From contig NZ_CP061303.1 of assembly GCF_018687695.1 (NCBI RefSeq), positions 1,567,847-1,631,846 on the forward strand: a DNA stretch of 64,000 nucleotides. The letters run 5' to 3'. Source of the stretch: Polynucleobacter sp. MG-6-Vaara-E2 (GTDB lineage: Bacteria; Pseudomonadota; Gammaproteobacteria; Burkholderiales; Burkholderiaceae). A program made the translations under genes and the position numbers. Each line of letters begins with the position of its first letter. Position 1 is the first letter of the stretch. Under the pieces are notes generated by a model. The model did no database searches. It had not been told where the DNA came from and was given only the letters and a program-made list of their open reading frames with translations. Positions 17,253 through 25,650 of this stretch are shown piece after piece.

Positions 17253-17876
17253 ATGCCCAAGTCAAATGCCGCCCCCGACATATCGAAATATATCTTCTTA
17301 GATGATGATGCGATTAGATTCGTCGTTTATAGAATTGATCTTGTGCCAACAAAAGATCTTTATACAAACTTAGAAGCAATGGTCGGCAAAGAAGCAGCTG
17401 AAGTTGAATATCAAGCCGTGATTGATGAAGATGCCCCTCCTCCGTCATTTGTAGTTGGAATGGGGTCAACTGGCGGTGGGATTTACGATACAGTTTATGC
17501 ACTTATGTACGCAGAGCAAACATGCTTCATCGGTAATGATATTTCTCTGGGCGGGGAAAAATCTGTTTTATATAGCGCAGCTGGTTATAGCTACACAAGT
17601 AGTAAAGAGCCCGAAATTGAAGATGATGAGATCATTTTGAATATTGATCCACAAAATGAAAAAATTATTCAAGTAATTATTGATTCATTCAATGCAAACT
17701 TTGCACTAGACTCTACTGACGATGATGATGAATTTATTCAACCTATTGTTGACCTAGGAAAAGTACTTAAGAAGTTTAAAAAGTTTGATAATGTTTACAC
17801 ATATGACTGGGATGACTTAGATGATTTATTAGGGCTATCTAAAGTATGGCCATTCACGCTAACTTTTGAAGATTAA
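17253..17876 (+). CDS. hypothetical protein
   Basis: The 207-residue protein has a glycine-rich strand region, VVGMGSTGGGIYDTVYALMY, near residue 68-87. A second half rich in Asp includes DSTDDDDEFIQPIVDLG and YTYDWDDLDDLLGL. No family is recognised. It is cytoplasmic by lack of signal or membrane segment. It starts 10 nt after the DUF2779 nuclease gene and ends 18 nt before the LRV gene, so all three are co-transcribed. A binding partner for one of these is plausible; nothing points to catalysis. Confidence 0.75.
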   Translation: MPKSNAAPDISKYIFLDDDAIRFVVYRIDLVPTKDLYTNLEAMVGKEAAEVEYQAVIDEDAPPPSFVVGMGSTGGGIYDTVYALMYAEQTCFIGNDISLGGEKSVLYSAAGYSYTSSKEPEIEDDEIILNIDPQNEKIIQVIIDSFNANFALDSTDDDDEFIQPIVDLGKVLKKFKKFDNVYTYDWDDLDDLLGLSKVWPFTLTFED

Positions 17877-17894
17877 TAACCTGTAGGAATAATC

Positions 17895-19001
17895 ATGGCT
17901 AAAGCAAAAATTAACTTGTCAATTGCAAAGAATCCCTCTACCCCAGTTGAAATATTGAAGCTACTCGCTAAAGAAAAAGATGAGGGAGTACGTTCTGATG
18001 TAGCAAGCAATCCATCAACGCCCTTGGAAATTCTAAAGAATTTAGCTAAGGATGGGAGTGAAGATGTCATTTATAGCGTGGCTATGAACCCTAATGTAAG
18101 CGATGATCTTATAAAGATCTTAATGGGTGAAGAATATGGCAAACGAGGATTAGCTGAAAATCCACGAACTAATACTGCTACTTTAGATAAGCTCGCAAAA
18201 GATGAAAGTCACAAAATTCGCAACTTAGTCGCTAATAATCCCTCCACAAGAATTGAAACACTAATTGAGCTATCAAAAGATGAAAGTGACTGGGTTAGAT
18301 CAGGGGTTGCATCAAACCCCTGCACCCCAGAGGACATACTAATTAAATTAGCATCAGAAAAAGATGAGGATCGAATAAGAGCTTATGTTGCCCAAAATGA
18401 GTCTGCGCCAACTGCTGCTCTAGACTTACTCATTAAAGATCCCGAAGAAAGCACAAGAGAGTACACGGCTAGACACCCCAACCTATCCGTTAGCTTAATA
18501 GCTGAATGTACCGCCAAAAAAGGAAAGGACGCCAGTCTAAAGGAATATTCAGCCCTTAATCCTTCCTTGCCGACCGAACTCATTTTGACTTTATCTAAAG
18601 ATAAAAATAGTTCCGTACGAGCTTCCATAGCTTCGAACCCATCTACGCCGCTCGAAATCCTTGAGACCTTATTGAAAGATAAAGATGAGGATGTAAGACG
18701 AAACATATGCCAGAACCCAAACGCAAATGAAGTTCTATTCAATGCCTTAGCCAAAGATAAAGAGGATTCCGTCAGATGGTTTTTGGCAATGAACAAAGAA
18801 TTAGCAAGTTCTATTCTAGAAACACTATCAAAGGATGGATCGGCCAGAGTAAGGCAAAGCGTAGCAAGCCACCCAAACTCTAGCCCAGAGATTCTTGAGG
18901 CACTATCTAAAGATAAGGATGAGTCCATAAGGGATGGCGTGGCCAGCAACCCAAACACACCTATTGGAATTATTAATGAATATGCTGGACTCAAAAAATA
19001 G
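17895..19001 (+). CDS. LRV (variant leucine-rich) repeat protein
   Basis: Nearly the whole 368-residue chain is made of about 13-14 units of roughly 24 residues. The unit is close to ASNPSTPLEILENLAKDKDE followed by DVR; good copies stand at about 36, 112, 136, 232 and 328. This is the LRV repeat first described in an Azotobacter protein, an all-helical right-handed solenoid that binds other macromolecules. The four-cysteine Fe-S head of that protein is missing here. The unit also occurs at the C-terminus of the proteins at 11038 and 11572 on the other side of the module. Its 3' end overlaps the next gene, implying translational coupling. Confidence 0.9.
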   Translation: MAKAKINLSIAKNPSTPVEILKLLAKEKDEGVRSDVASNPSTPLEILKNLAKDGSEDVIYSVAMNPNVSDDLIKILMGEEYGKRGLAENPRTNTATLDKLAKDESHKIRNLVANNPSTRIETLIELSKDESDWVRSGVASNPCTPEDILIKLASEKDEDRIRAYVAQNESAPTAALDLLIKDPEESTREYTARHPNLSVSLIAECTAKKGKDASLKEYSALNPSLPTELILTLSKDKNSSVRASIASNPSTPLEILETLLKDKDEDVRRNICQNPNANEVLFNALAKDKEDSVRWFLAMNKELASSILETLSKDGSARVRQSVASHPNSSPEILEALSKDKDESIRDGVASNPNTPIGIINEYAGLKK

Positions 19002-19818
19002 GATGCATAGTATTGCCGAATTAAAAGAATATCTTCTTTATTTAAAGGCTAGTCGAAATACTAGATATGGGGCTCTTGGCGAAAAAATCTTTAGCCACCA
19101 TATGTCTAAGTCCTATAAAGTTGAGAAACTACATAAGCATGGGGCAGATTTTTTAATTGATGGAAAAGATCGGGTGGATGTCAAAACCCCTTTAATGCTA
19201 GATAAGAAATTTGGAGCAACTTTTACCAAGATTAGCAAAAACCAACAGGCCCCTAATACTGCCTATGCATATGTTTTGCTATTAGATGATATGGTTACCA
19301 TATACCTAGCCCAGCATTTAAGCGAGCCAGTTCACATTGCTAATATCAGCTGGGAAGATGCGCTAGTAATTTTTAATACAGAAAATATTAAAGTTATAGC
19401 GCCAAAGAACTTTACTTCAGAACAATTAATTGCCGATTCGGTAATAGATGACTTAGAGGATTGGCTTGCCATCCAATTTCATAAAAAAGCAAAGTTTGTA
19501 ACTAGGCATAATAAAAAAACGCAAGATAGTATGTGCAAGAATGGCTGGGGTCCCGAAGCCTTCTTCCATGACCCCAAACAGAATAGAGGTAATGTTGACC
19601 TAGTAGTACTCATATTTTTCGATGGGGGGAAGGTTTATGACATATTCTCCTATCCAATATCTGAGCATGGCAAAATTCATTTTACAGATAAAAAAGTTGG
19701 TCTAAATTTAAGTAAAAGAAAAACCTTTTCTCCAAATCTACTATCAAGCAGGTATAAATTTAAAAGTATTGCTCAATTTAAGAAGGAAGTTGGTGATAGG
19801 TTCTTCAATCCTAGCTAA
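18982..19818 (+). CDS. PD-(D/E)XK nuclease-like protein
   Basis: Near the N-terminus GALGEKIFSHHM is followed by HGADFLIDGKDRVDVKT. A helix with a conserved-looking E, then D in GADF, then V-D-V-K, is the restriction-like nuclease signature. No other family is recognised. Candidate starts are the ATG at 18982, which overlaps the LRV gene by 20 bases, and the ATG at 19003 just after its stop. Neither has a strong Shine-Dalgarno, so coupling to the LRV gene is likely. The product from 18982 is 278 residues. It is the last gene before direct repeat copy 2. Nuclease activity is inferred from one motif. Confidence 0.6.
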   Translation: MLDSKNRMHSIAELKEYLLYLKASRNTRYGALGEKIFSHHMSKSYKVEKLHKHGADFLIDGKDRVDVKTPLMLDKKFGATFTKISKNQQAPNTAYAYVLLLDDMVTIYLAQHLSEPVHIANISWEDALVIFNTENIKVIAPKNFTSEQLIADSVIDDLEDWLAIQFHKKAKFVTRHNKKTQDSMCKNGWGPEAFFHDPKQNRGNVDLVVLIFFDGGKVYDIFSYPISEHGKIHFTDKKVGLNLSKRKTFSPNLLSSRYKFKSIAQFKKEVGDRFFNPS

Positions 19819-19896
19819 AATAATTTATGCTAGAAAAGAAACAGAAGTGTAACTAATAAGCGCTTGATTGCTCCGACAAAGATCCAAATATCTATC

Positions 19897-20230
19897 GGCA
19901 TTACCATTGAAAGTGTGTAGTAATTGCCTACACACTTTCGAGCATGCCCAGCGTTACTTAAAGTAACGCTCAAATGACCAAACCTCATCATTAGTCTCAA
20001 AAGCTAGCTTTTGTGAGTTTTAAGTTGAGTTTAGGTTCTCTGGTTATGAGAGCAGACATCCAAAGAAAACCGGTAAGATTTCAAGAGGTTATGTCGCCTG
20101 TTTATCGGTGTGTGAGTATTTGTGTGACTAGATTAACAAGATCACAACAAATACTATCTCGGTCTTTAGTTTTCAAAACCAAAGGATTTTTGGAGCAACC
20201 ATCTAACACTTCGTTGCTCCAAAGTAGTTT
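19897..20230 (+). repeat. 333-bp direct repeat, copy 2 (attachment-like, structured)
   Basis: This is the counterpart of 5490-5822. The leading hairpin (19909-19920 with 19928-19939, 7-nt loop) differs from copy 1 by T-A in place of C-G at the same stem position, a compensatory change. The palindrome follows at 19951-19969, then the identical 35-bp block at 20024-20058 with TTATGAG. Direct repeats TGTGTGAG and TGTGTGAC lie at 20109 and 20121. An imperfect CTTTAGTTTT/AAAACCAAAG and GGAGCAAC/GTTGCTCC hairpins close it. Between conserved blocks the copies have drifted strongly, so the pair is not recent. Confidence 0.75.
19951..19969 (+). repeat. island palindrome, copy c
   Basis: GCGTTACTT-A-AAGTAACGC at the same place within direct repeat copy 2 as copy a has in copy 1, followed by the same bases CTCAAATGACC. 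Confidence 0.85.
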
Positions 20231-20234
20231 AGAG

Positions 20235-21425
20235 CTACTCATCGTCCTCTTCTTCGTCATATTCATCCATCCAATCATAAGCAACTTTAAAACCTTCCCG
20301 ATCTGGCTCGCCTTGCCCGGGTAGAGACTCACCCTCTTCTGCCAACTTAATAGCATCTCTTTGATCTACCTCCTCTTTTGCCCATGCTAGCCAATCCTTA
20401 AGATCTTCATTCGCCTTACGAATACCTTCATTAGATTGAACCTCTGCAATGAATCTTCTAATCTTTTGCAGTTGATCCCATTCTTGAGAAATAGTACTTA
20501 ACTGCTCCCACTTCCATTCTTTGACATTAATAGCCCAGGCCCTATCTAGTCTTTTTTGGTTTCGAATTTTCTGCTCAAGTTCACGCTTTTCACGTTCTTC
20601 TCTAGCGGCCTTTGCCTCAACAGCCATTTCACTAAAAATAACTAAAGTCTTTCCTAGCTGACTTTCTAAGCTAGCCCTGGATGTATCTTTAATCGTTCTT
20701 CTGCCGTAAAGGTCATCATGGGATAGATGAAGTTCTAACTTTCCACCCGATCCATATTCAATAGTTTCATAGTAGTCATGAGTAGTGCCGTTGTGCGACC
20801 AAGTTTTCTTCTTTTTAATTGGCTTATCAAGCTTTGTACTTGCTTCATATATAGAGACAGAATACTTCTCACCATCTTTGATAAATCCAGTGATTTCTGG
20901 GTTTGAATACCGCTTATATTCAAATGTGTCATAACCGTTCTTCTTGAGCTCAGTCACCAGGGTTTGCAAGACCCTTTTCACCCTTCCCGTACTTTTAGGT
21001 GAGATATCTACAGCAAAGCCTTGTTTAGATGTAGTGCGGCCAAATTTAGAAACACTATCAACATCAAAGCTTTCAAATGTTTTTTCTACAGCAGCATCAA
21101 ATCTATTGTCCTTATAAATCTCCCAAATAGGTGTTTCTAATTTTTCTAAATTAGCCCTTGCAAGTATTTTTGCCTTCTCAATGGCATTTACAGTGAATGA
21201 TGGTTCATGTTCATTCCACCAGGGTTCTAGAGGTTCCCTTTCAGGAACCTCAACCCCATGCTGTAGCTTTGCCCAATACCCAAGCTTAGGTTTTGGAACT
21301 CCATAGGCTTTGCACCATTTACCAAGCCCTACATCCGATATGCCAAGTAGCTGAGCTACTTTAGTAGTAGGCTCAACCCACAGCATTTCGTAAATCTCAG
21401 TTCTTGTGTAGCTCTCTTTTTCCAT
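20235..21425 (-). CDS. helix-turn-helix protein of unknown function
   Basis: The 396-residue protein opens with TRTEIYEMLWVEPTTKVAQL followed by LGISDVGLGKWCKAYGVPKP and GYWAKLQHG. This HTH head is one I know from uncharacterised proteins on mobile elements. A central mixed region holds KYSVSIYEASTKLDKPIKKK and YYETIEYGSGGKLELHLS. A coiled-coil rich in Glu and Arg (VEAKAAREEREKRELEQ) comes next, and the tail is acidic. Its stop codon lies five bases from the end of direct repeat copy 2. No catalytic motif is seen; DNA binding is likely from the HTH head only. Confidence 0.75.
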   Translation of the reverse strand: MEKESYTRTEIYEMLWVEPTTKVAQLLGISDVGLGKWCKAYGVPKPKLGYWAKLQHGVEVPEREPLEPWWNEHEPSFTVNAIEKAKILARANLEKLETPIWEIYKDNRFDAAVEKTFESFDVDSVSKFGRTTSKQGFAVDISPKSTGRVKRVLQTLVTELKKNGYDTFEYKRYSNPEITGFIKDGEKYSVSIYEASTKLDKPIKKKKTWSHNGTTHDYYETIEYGSGGKLELHLSHDDLYGRRTIKDTSRASLESQLGKTLVIFSEMAVEAKAAREEREKRELEQKIRNQKRLDRAWAINVKEWKWEQLSTISQEWDQLQKIRRFIAEVQSNEGIRKANEDLKDWLAWAKEEVDQRDAIKLAEEGESLPGQGEPDREGFKVAYDWMDEYDEEEDDE

Positions 21426-21484
21426 GGAATGTCCTTTTAAGAAGCGCTTAAAGAAGCCGCCAGAAAGCAGCTTCCTCCTATTAG

Positions 21485-22006
21485 CTAAAGACTTGCATTG
21501 TTGGGCACATATTCTTCACAATCATTCCTTGGCTCTGTGCCTGGTCCCGATCGAGAATATCGACTAAAAACCTTGCCATCGGCATACACCCGTATCGATT
21601 CAAAGTAGACATAACGCGCTTTTTCATTTGCCACGCAAGCAATCTCAATCCAGCCACTTTCTAATAGCGGGCTAATAGCCTCTGATAGCTCCCTTAAGGT
21701 CATCGGGTCTAGCTGCTCAGCAATAATATTATCCCAATCGTCTGAAGTCATTTCAGATGGATCTTTACTAATGCTCTCGCCATCCTCTGTTGATATCACA
21801 TATGAATTAGCTTTCAACGGGATTGCATTTGGGTATTGCGGTAAATCAAAACCATAGTTATCAATAAAGAGTAAATCACCGTCACAACCCCAGTGCGCCC
21901 CAGAATTATCCCAATTAAATGTATTTAATATGCCCTTCATTTTTTGAGGATTGAACACTCCATCCGTCGATTTTACAAAAGTAATCATTCCATATGCATC
22001 AGCCAT
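21485..22006 (-). CDS. hypothetical protein
   Basis: The 173-residue protein has motifs FNWDNSGAHWGCDGDLLFID and SGWIEIACVANEKARYVYFE, suggesting an alpha/beta fold, and a C-terminal YSRSGPGTEPRNDCEEYVPN. No family is recognised. An AAGGAG sits nine bases before the ATG, and the next gene upstream ends at 22009, two bases before this start, so the two form one translation unit. Nothing in the context fixes a role. Confidence 0.7.
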   Translation of the reverse strand: MADAYGMITFVKSTDGVFNPQKMKGILNTFNWDNSGAHWGCDGDLLFIDNYGFDLPQYPNAIPLKANSYVISTEDGESISKDPSEMTSDDWDNIIAEQLDPMTLRELSEAISPLLESGWIEIACVANEKARYVYFESIRVYADGKVFSRYSRSGPGTEPRNDCEEYVPNNASL

Positions 22007-22008
22007 TT

Positions 22009-22869
22009 TTATTCTCCTTTGTTCGATTGAACTATTACTAAATTCCGAATTTTTTGAATCCTTAACATACCAGCCGCTAGAGCTGGTCTCTTTTTCACAA
22101 TTGCTTTGAAGGTATTTTGTGATTGTTTCTTTTTAGCTTTCTTATGAAATTTGGTCACCTGCTTGCACACATCTTTTAAGTCATTAGGTAGTTGCCGTAC
22201 TAACCCATCAAATACTTTTTTCTCAAGACCCGAGTCGATAGGAAGCTTTGCTAGAACATATTGACGCCCCTCAGACTCACTACAGATCAGGATATTAAGA
22301 TCTGATGAACCCTCTAGATGGATATTACTTTTTGGATTTAATTTGAATGAAGTGAGCGGGAAAACTTTGCGAGAATTTAAATACATCCTAGCAATGCTCA
22401 TTCTTTTATCAAAATCACCCTCATCTGAGTCGGCACCTTCAGTACGTATCCGCTCTACCCCTCCCGCCTGCTCGACATAACCAGCAAATTTAGAGCTATC
22501 AATCTTATTCAGGCGAGCTGTCTCAATTGCGCGAGAATATACGTGAGCAGTCTTACGGTCCGCTTGAGTTATATACCGGACGAGAACCGTAGTATCTGAA
22601 GTATTTTCCTGTGTGCGGATACCGTACTTTTCGGATAAAACCTTTCTTAAGATGGCAACTTGGTCTTCTTTATCACTGCAGCCATCTAACTGCTCAGCTA
22701 AAGCATAGATTTTTCCAAGCAACTCATATAAAGCTTTGCGACCTGAGACGATATATCTATTATTAAATTCTTCATGCTCACGAGCTAAATCATCAGCCTT
22801 ACCAATTAAAGTCTTTGTAGCTACAAGAGGGCTGTGATTTTCGACGGCTTCTATTAAATCAATATGCAT
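22009..22869 (-). CDS. hypothetical protein with basic C-terminus
   Basis: Mostly helical over 286 residues, with a helical segment RKALYELLGKIYALAEQL near 45 and a very basic C-terminal region (KFHKKAKKKQSQNTFKAIVK). The basic end and helices would suit nucleic-acid binding, but I recognise no replication or partition family. It precedes the 173-residue gene by two bases. The palindrome copy d lies 25 bases upstream of its start, possibly an operator for this pair. Confidence 0.65.
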   Translation of the reverse strand: MHIDLIEAVENHSPLVATKTLIGKADDLAREHEEFNNRYIVSGRKALYELLGKIYALAEQLDGCSDKEDQVAILRKVLSEKYGIRTQENTSDTTVLVRYITQADRKTAHVYSRAIETARLNKIDSSKFAGYVEQAGGVERIRTEGADSDEGDFDKRMSIARMYLNSRKVFPLTSFKLNPKSNIHLEGSSDLNILICSESEGRQYVLAKLPIDSGLEKKVFDGLVRQLPNDLKDVCKQVTKFHKKAKKKQSQNTFKAIVKKRPALAAGMLRIQKIRNLVIVQSNKGE

Positions 22870-22894
22870 ATTTTTTCCTTTTTCTTTAAATTAG

Positions 22895-22913
22895 GCGTTA
22901 CTTTAAGTAACGC
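22895..22913 (-). repeat. island palindrome, copy d
   Basis: GCGTTACTT-T-AAGTAACGC (reverse orientation by the central base), extended by one more G-C pair, in the 56-bp gap between two leftward genes and 25 bp upstream of the start at 22869. Confidence 0.85.
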
Positions 22914-22925
22914 CTTTCTTTGGAA

Positions 22926-23336
22926 TTAATGAAAAATCTCAATGCCTTGAATTAAGCTAGGCTTAATATTTAATGGCGGCATTTTAGGATGACTTACATT
23001 GTCGATACATGATGGATGCATTAACACTAGCGGATTGCATGTTATTACTTCATCTAGTACGGCAAAGATTACACAGTCGTCCATAAAATCTACCCATCGT
23101 TGATTGCTTTGAATGGCATCTTCGATATGTGCTTCAAAATATGCATCCTCCGCCATCAACTCCTTTTTAAGCTTTTGATGCATAAATCTCTTACCCTTAC
23201 CGCCGCACCAACTCCAATCTGGATCATTCAGAAATGCTTCACGCATATCAATTAATTGTTGATGCTGAGTTAGCACTAATGTTTTAATCCCAAAACGATC
23301 CATCGGTATTGCGCTATATGCAATTTCTTTATTCAT
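22926..23336 (-). CDS. hypothetical protein
   Basis: A 136-residue protein of unknown family. Visible features are a Trp/Gly/Lys stretch (DPDWSWCGGKGKRFMHQKLK), an acidic helix (YFEAHIEDAIQSNQRW) and a hydrophobic strand FMDDCVIFAVLDEVI. No signal or membrane segment is present. It stands between two other unknown leftward genes with gaps of 24 and 56 bases and belongs to the backbone of the element rather than to a recognisable cargo. Confidence 0.65.
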   Translation of the reverse strand: MNKEIAYSAIPMDRFGIKTLVLTQHQQLIDMREAFLNDPDWSWCGGKGKRFMHQKLKKELMAEDAYFEAHIEDAIQSNQRWVDFMDDCVIFAVLDEVITCNPLVLMHPSCIDNVSHPKMPPLNIKPSLIQGIEIFH

Positions 23337-23360
23337 TTTTTATTCCTTTTTTATTTGAAG

Positions 23361-23852
23361 TTAAGCAACCATGGTTTTTGATTCTTGATATGCTTTTTGT
23401 TCTTGACGTCTTAACTCATACCAAGCCTCAGTGATAAATGACATATCAACATCTATGCCAAAACCATATGTTTCAATCAGGTCTTTTTCCCATCTACCCA
23501 AGTCACATCTCCCATTACCGAAATACCACTTAGCGTCATGTCCCAATGCAAGGATTGATTTTTTGCCTGTATGCTTTTCAAATACTGGCCAATCAGGGCT
23601 ACCCATACTGATTTTGATCAAATCACCTACAGGCCTATTGAATTTATGGCACGCTGCAACTACTCTTTTGAATAAGGTTTTATTCAAAAAGTCATATGCA
23701 CCATTTTCATTTTTGTTAATGGGTAGGCATATATCAAAAAATTCCTGCGTATCGCCGTAAATCCCTGAATGCTCGAAAGTCAATATGACATCGCCCTTTA
23801 GGTAAGCCTTCTTAAACTGGTTGGAAACTGCTTTTTTCTCAATTACTTTCAT
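23361..23852 (-). CDS. hypothetical protein
   Basis: The family is unknown. The 163 residues include VILTFEHSGIYGDTQEFFDI, VGDLIKISMGSPDWPVFE and RCDLGRWEKDLIETYGFGID. The frame is open to an ATG at 23873, but AAGGA stands seven bases before the ATG at 23852, which I take as the start. It is the first of a leftward set (23852-21485) facing away from the rightward gene at 23990, with 137 bp of AT-rich DNA between them for promoters. Confidence 0.65.
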   Translation of the reverse strand: MKVIEKKAVSNQFKKAYLKGDVILTFEHSGIYGDTQEFFDICLPINKNENGAYDFLNKTLFKRVVAACHKFNRPVGDLIKISMGSPDWPVFEKHTGKKSILALGHDAKWYFGNGRCDLGRWEKDLIETYGFGIDVDMSFITEAWYELRRQEQKAYQESKTMVA

Positions 23853-23989
23853 TTCATATTCCTTAATAAACATAGCGAAATTGCTATATTGTTAGAATCT
23901 CATAATTAACACTTTATAAAAATTGCATTTAGAATGTGATGCTTAAGTGTTAATATATTTGTATGTATTTTTAAAGAAATGATTCAAAA

Positions 23990-24853
23990 ATGCTGCCAAA
24001 CAAGTCAATGAAGGATTGGGCAACAAAAGGTATTCAGGGCTATGTGATGCTGATGCTCGAATACCTGCGACTAAGTCCTAGCTATGAATTAGCTAGAAAG
24101 GCAAGAATGGGTAAGCTCACCGCCGCTGAAAAGAAGCATCTACCCGCTGACTTTGACCTGGTACTTAAGACTTACGATGAATATGGTGATGTTGCAACTA
24201 TTCAATTTGCTGACTGGTGGGCAACTACTGGAATTGGACTTTATGGGTCGGAATACATCAAACCCCAAGTTCGACAGATTGGCAGAATGGAAAAGAATGA
24301 AGAATTTGAACCTGGCTTTACTAAATCATTAGAGCAATACTTCAAAACTTTCAGAAAGCATGAAGGTAATGGGCCGGGGCTCATTCTAGCTATCCCACTT
24401 GGTATACCCAAAAGAGCAATCCTCAAACAAGTCTCCCTAATGATCAATAAAACTGGTGTGACTGCCCCTCCTAAAGCCCAAAAAGCCAAGCGCTCCCTTA
24501 CTGCCAAGCGTCTACGCTCACAACCCCTAATTAGAGGTATTAATTTGCTATGGCTTAAAGCCCAAAATCCTGACTGGGCACTATGGAGATTGGGGGTGTT
24601 AGCAAAGATCAGCCCAACAAATGCTGAAGGTCTGGATTATCGGAGTACCAAGTCGACTACTAATACAGTTGATCAGAGAACGAATATGGCAGTTCTAACA
24701 AGCAGAGCACTTAGTAAAGCGCAATACATTGCAGAAAATGCTGCAAGGGGAAGATTCCCTGATCCCAAAAAAATATCCCTTCCGGAGTTTGATTACGAAG
24801 ATATCTATAGGCGTATGCAAATCTCTAACCCCAAACTAAAAAAACCTAAATGA
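23990..24853 (+). CDS. hypothetical protein of the mobile-element backbone
   Basis: The 287-residue protein begins MLPNKSMKDWATKGIQGYVM; EYLRLSPSYELARKAR follows near residue 23. A W-x-YLRLSPSYELA head is reminiscent of the DUF6499-type regulatory domain on rhizobial and other elements, but the match is from memory and weak. The centre has GPGLILAIPLGIPKRAILKQ; then a basic region KAQKAKRSLTAKRLRS; then NPDWALWRLGVLAKI. It ends eight bases inside the convergent recombinase gene. A role in element maintenance or regulation is likely from position only. Confidence 0.65.
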   Translation: MLPNKSMKDWATKGIQGYVMLMLEYLRLSPSYELARKARMGKLTAAEKKHLPADFDLVLKTYDEYGDVATIQFADWWATTGIGLYGSEYIKPQVRQIGRMEKNEEFEPGFTKSLEQYFKTFRKHEGNGPGLILAIPLGIPKRAILKQVSLMINKTGVTAPPKAQKAKRSLTAKRLRSQPLIRGINLLWLKAQNPDWALWRLGVLAKISPTNAEGLDYRSTKSTTNTVDQRTNMAVLTSRALSKAQYIAENAARGRFPDPKKISLPEFDYEDIYRRMQISNPKLKKPK

Positions 24854-25418
24854 GCTCAACTGCCCTGCGCTTCATATCGTCATTCACATCAATATATGCC
24901 TGTGTAGTGCCGATATTGCGATGACCCGCTAAGCTCATTAGTACACGCACACCAATTCCTTTGCTAGCAAGATTGGTAATAAAGCTCCTACGACCACTAT
25001 GACTAGTAGCACCAGCTATTCCAGACTCTTTATAGATGTGCTTAAAGTGCTGCGTTAAGGTATTTGCAGTAAACCCACGCTTAGGAAACTTCTGTGTAGG
25101 GAAGAATGCGTAGTTACGGTCTTTAATGGCGATCTCATTGGCAAAAGCTTGAAGCTCTGCCTTTAAGCGTTCATTAAGAAAGACCGTTCTTGGATGGCGT
25201 CCTTTGGTTTGCTCTGGCAATAAGCGGATCTCACTTTTCACCTGATTTTCCCCGTCTAAAACATCGCATATACGCAGGGCTGCTACTTCCCCTACTCTGA
25301 GCCCACCCCAATGGGTTAATAGCAACATAGCGCGGTTACGCACGCTGTGTTTGGTGGTTTGTACATATGTCAAAACTTGGGTAAGTTCTGCACTACTAAA
25401 CGATTTTGCTTGTGGCAT
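24846..25418 (-). CDS. short tyrosine recombinase without N-terminal arm-binding domain
   Basis: The catalytic set is complete: R in GLRVGEVAAL, K region QTKGRHPRTV, H-x-x-R in TSHSGRRSF, H in LAGHRNIGTTQ, and Y in AYIDVNDD. The protein is 190 residues from the ATG at 25418, which has AAAGGA seven bases in front. The longer reading from a TTG at 25484 has no such signal. It holds only a small helical head before the catalytic domain, so arm-type and most core-binding parts are absent, as in many short XerC-like recombinases on plasmids and elements. Upstream lie repeated TATGGCTTARATGCCACA sites that may be its targets or operators. Confidence 0.85.
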   Translation of the reverse strand: MPQAKSFSSAELTQVLTYVQTTKHSVRNRAMLLLTHWGGLRVGEVAALRICDVLDGENQVKSEIRLLPEQTKGRHPRTVFLNERLKAELQAFANEIAIKDRNYAFFPTQKFPKRGFTANTLTQHFKHIYKESGIAGATSHSGRRSFITNLASKGIGVRVLMSLAGHRNIGTTQAYIDVNDDMKRRAVELI

Positions 25419-25489
25419 ATAGCTGTCCTTTAAATGTAATAAATACGCAGCTACAGTATGTTTTCTGATGTTTGGTTTGGACAACCGAC

Positions 25490-25641
25490 TATGGCTTAAA
25501 TGCCACAGAAAAAAGGGCTTTCGATTTCAACGACTTACAAGATAACTACAGGAAAGCGCAATTTCCTGTAGTTTTTTATTTAGCTGGTTTTTACTGGAAA
25601 ACCATGGCGTAAATGGCTAAAGTTATGGCTTAGATGCCACA
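25490..25641. repeat. iteron-like repeats upstream of the short recombinase
   Basis: TATGGCTTAAATGCCACA (25490-25507) and TATGGCTTAGATGCCACA (25624-25641) differ at one base and are 134 bp apart. A partial third copy CATGGCGTAAATGGC stands at 25603-25617. Each has an inner GGC/GCC inverted pair. They flank a hairpin (25544-25577). Confidence 0.6.
25544..25577 (+). terminator. strong hairpin with T-run on the plus strand
   Basis: The 12-bp stem AACTACAGGAAA/TTTCCTGTAGTT with a six-base loop runs into six T on the plus strand. The only rightward gene upstream ends 690 bases earlier, and the hairpin lies between the iteron-like repeats, so it may end an unseen transcript antisense to the recombinase. 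Confidence 0.65.
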
Positions 25642-25650
25642 AACCTTAAG

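Noticed and set aside
20013..20324. A 103-residue frame across direct repeat copy 2
   Set aside because: It runs through hairpins and into the end of the convergent HTH gene, and copy 1 of the repeat does not preserve it.
22895..22913. The 19-bp palindromes as rho-independent terminators
   Set aside because: The loop is too short for the full stem, no copy is followed by a T-run, and some lie upstream of genes.
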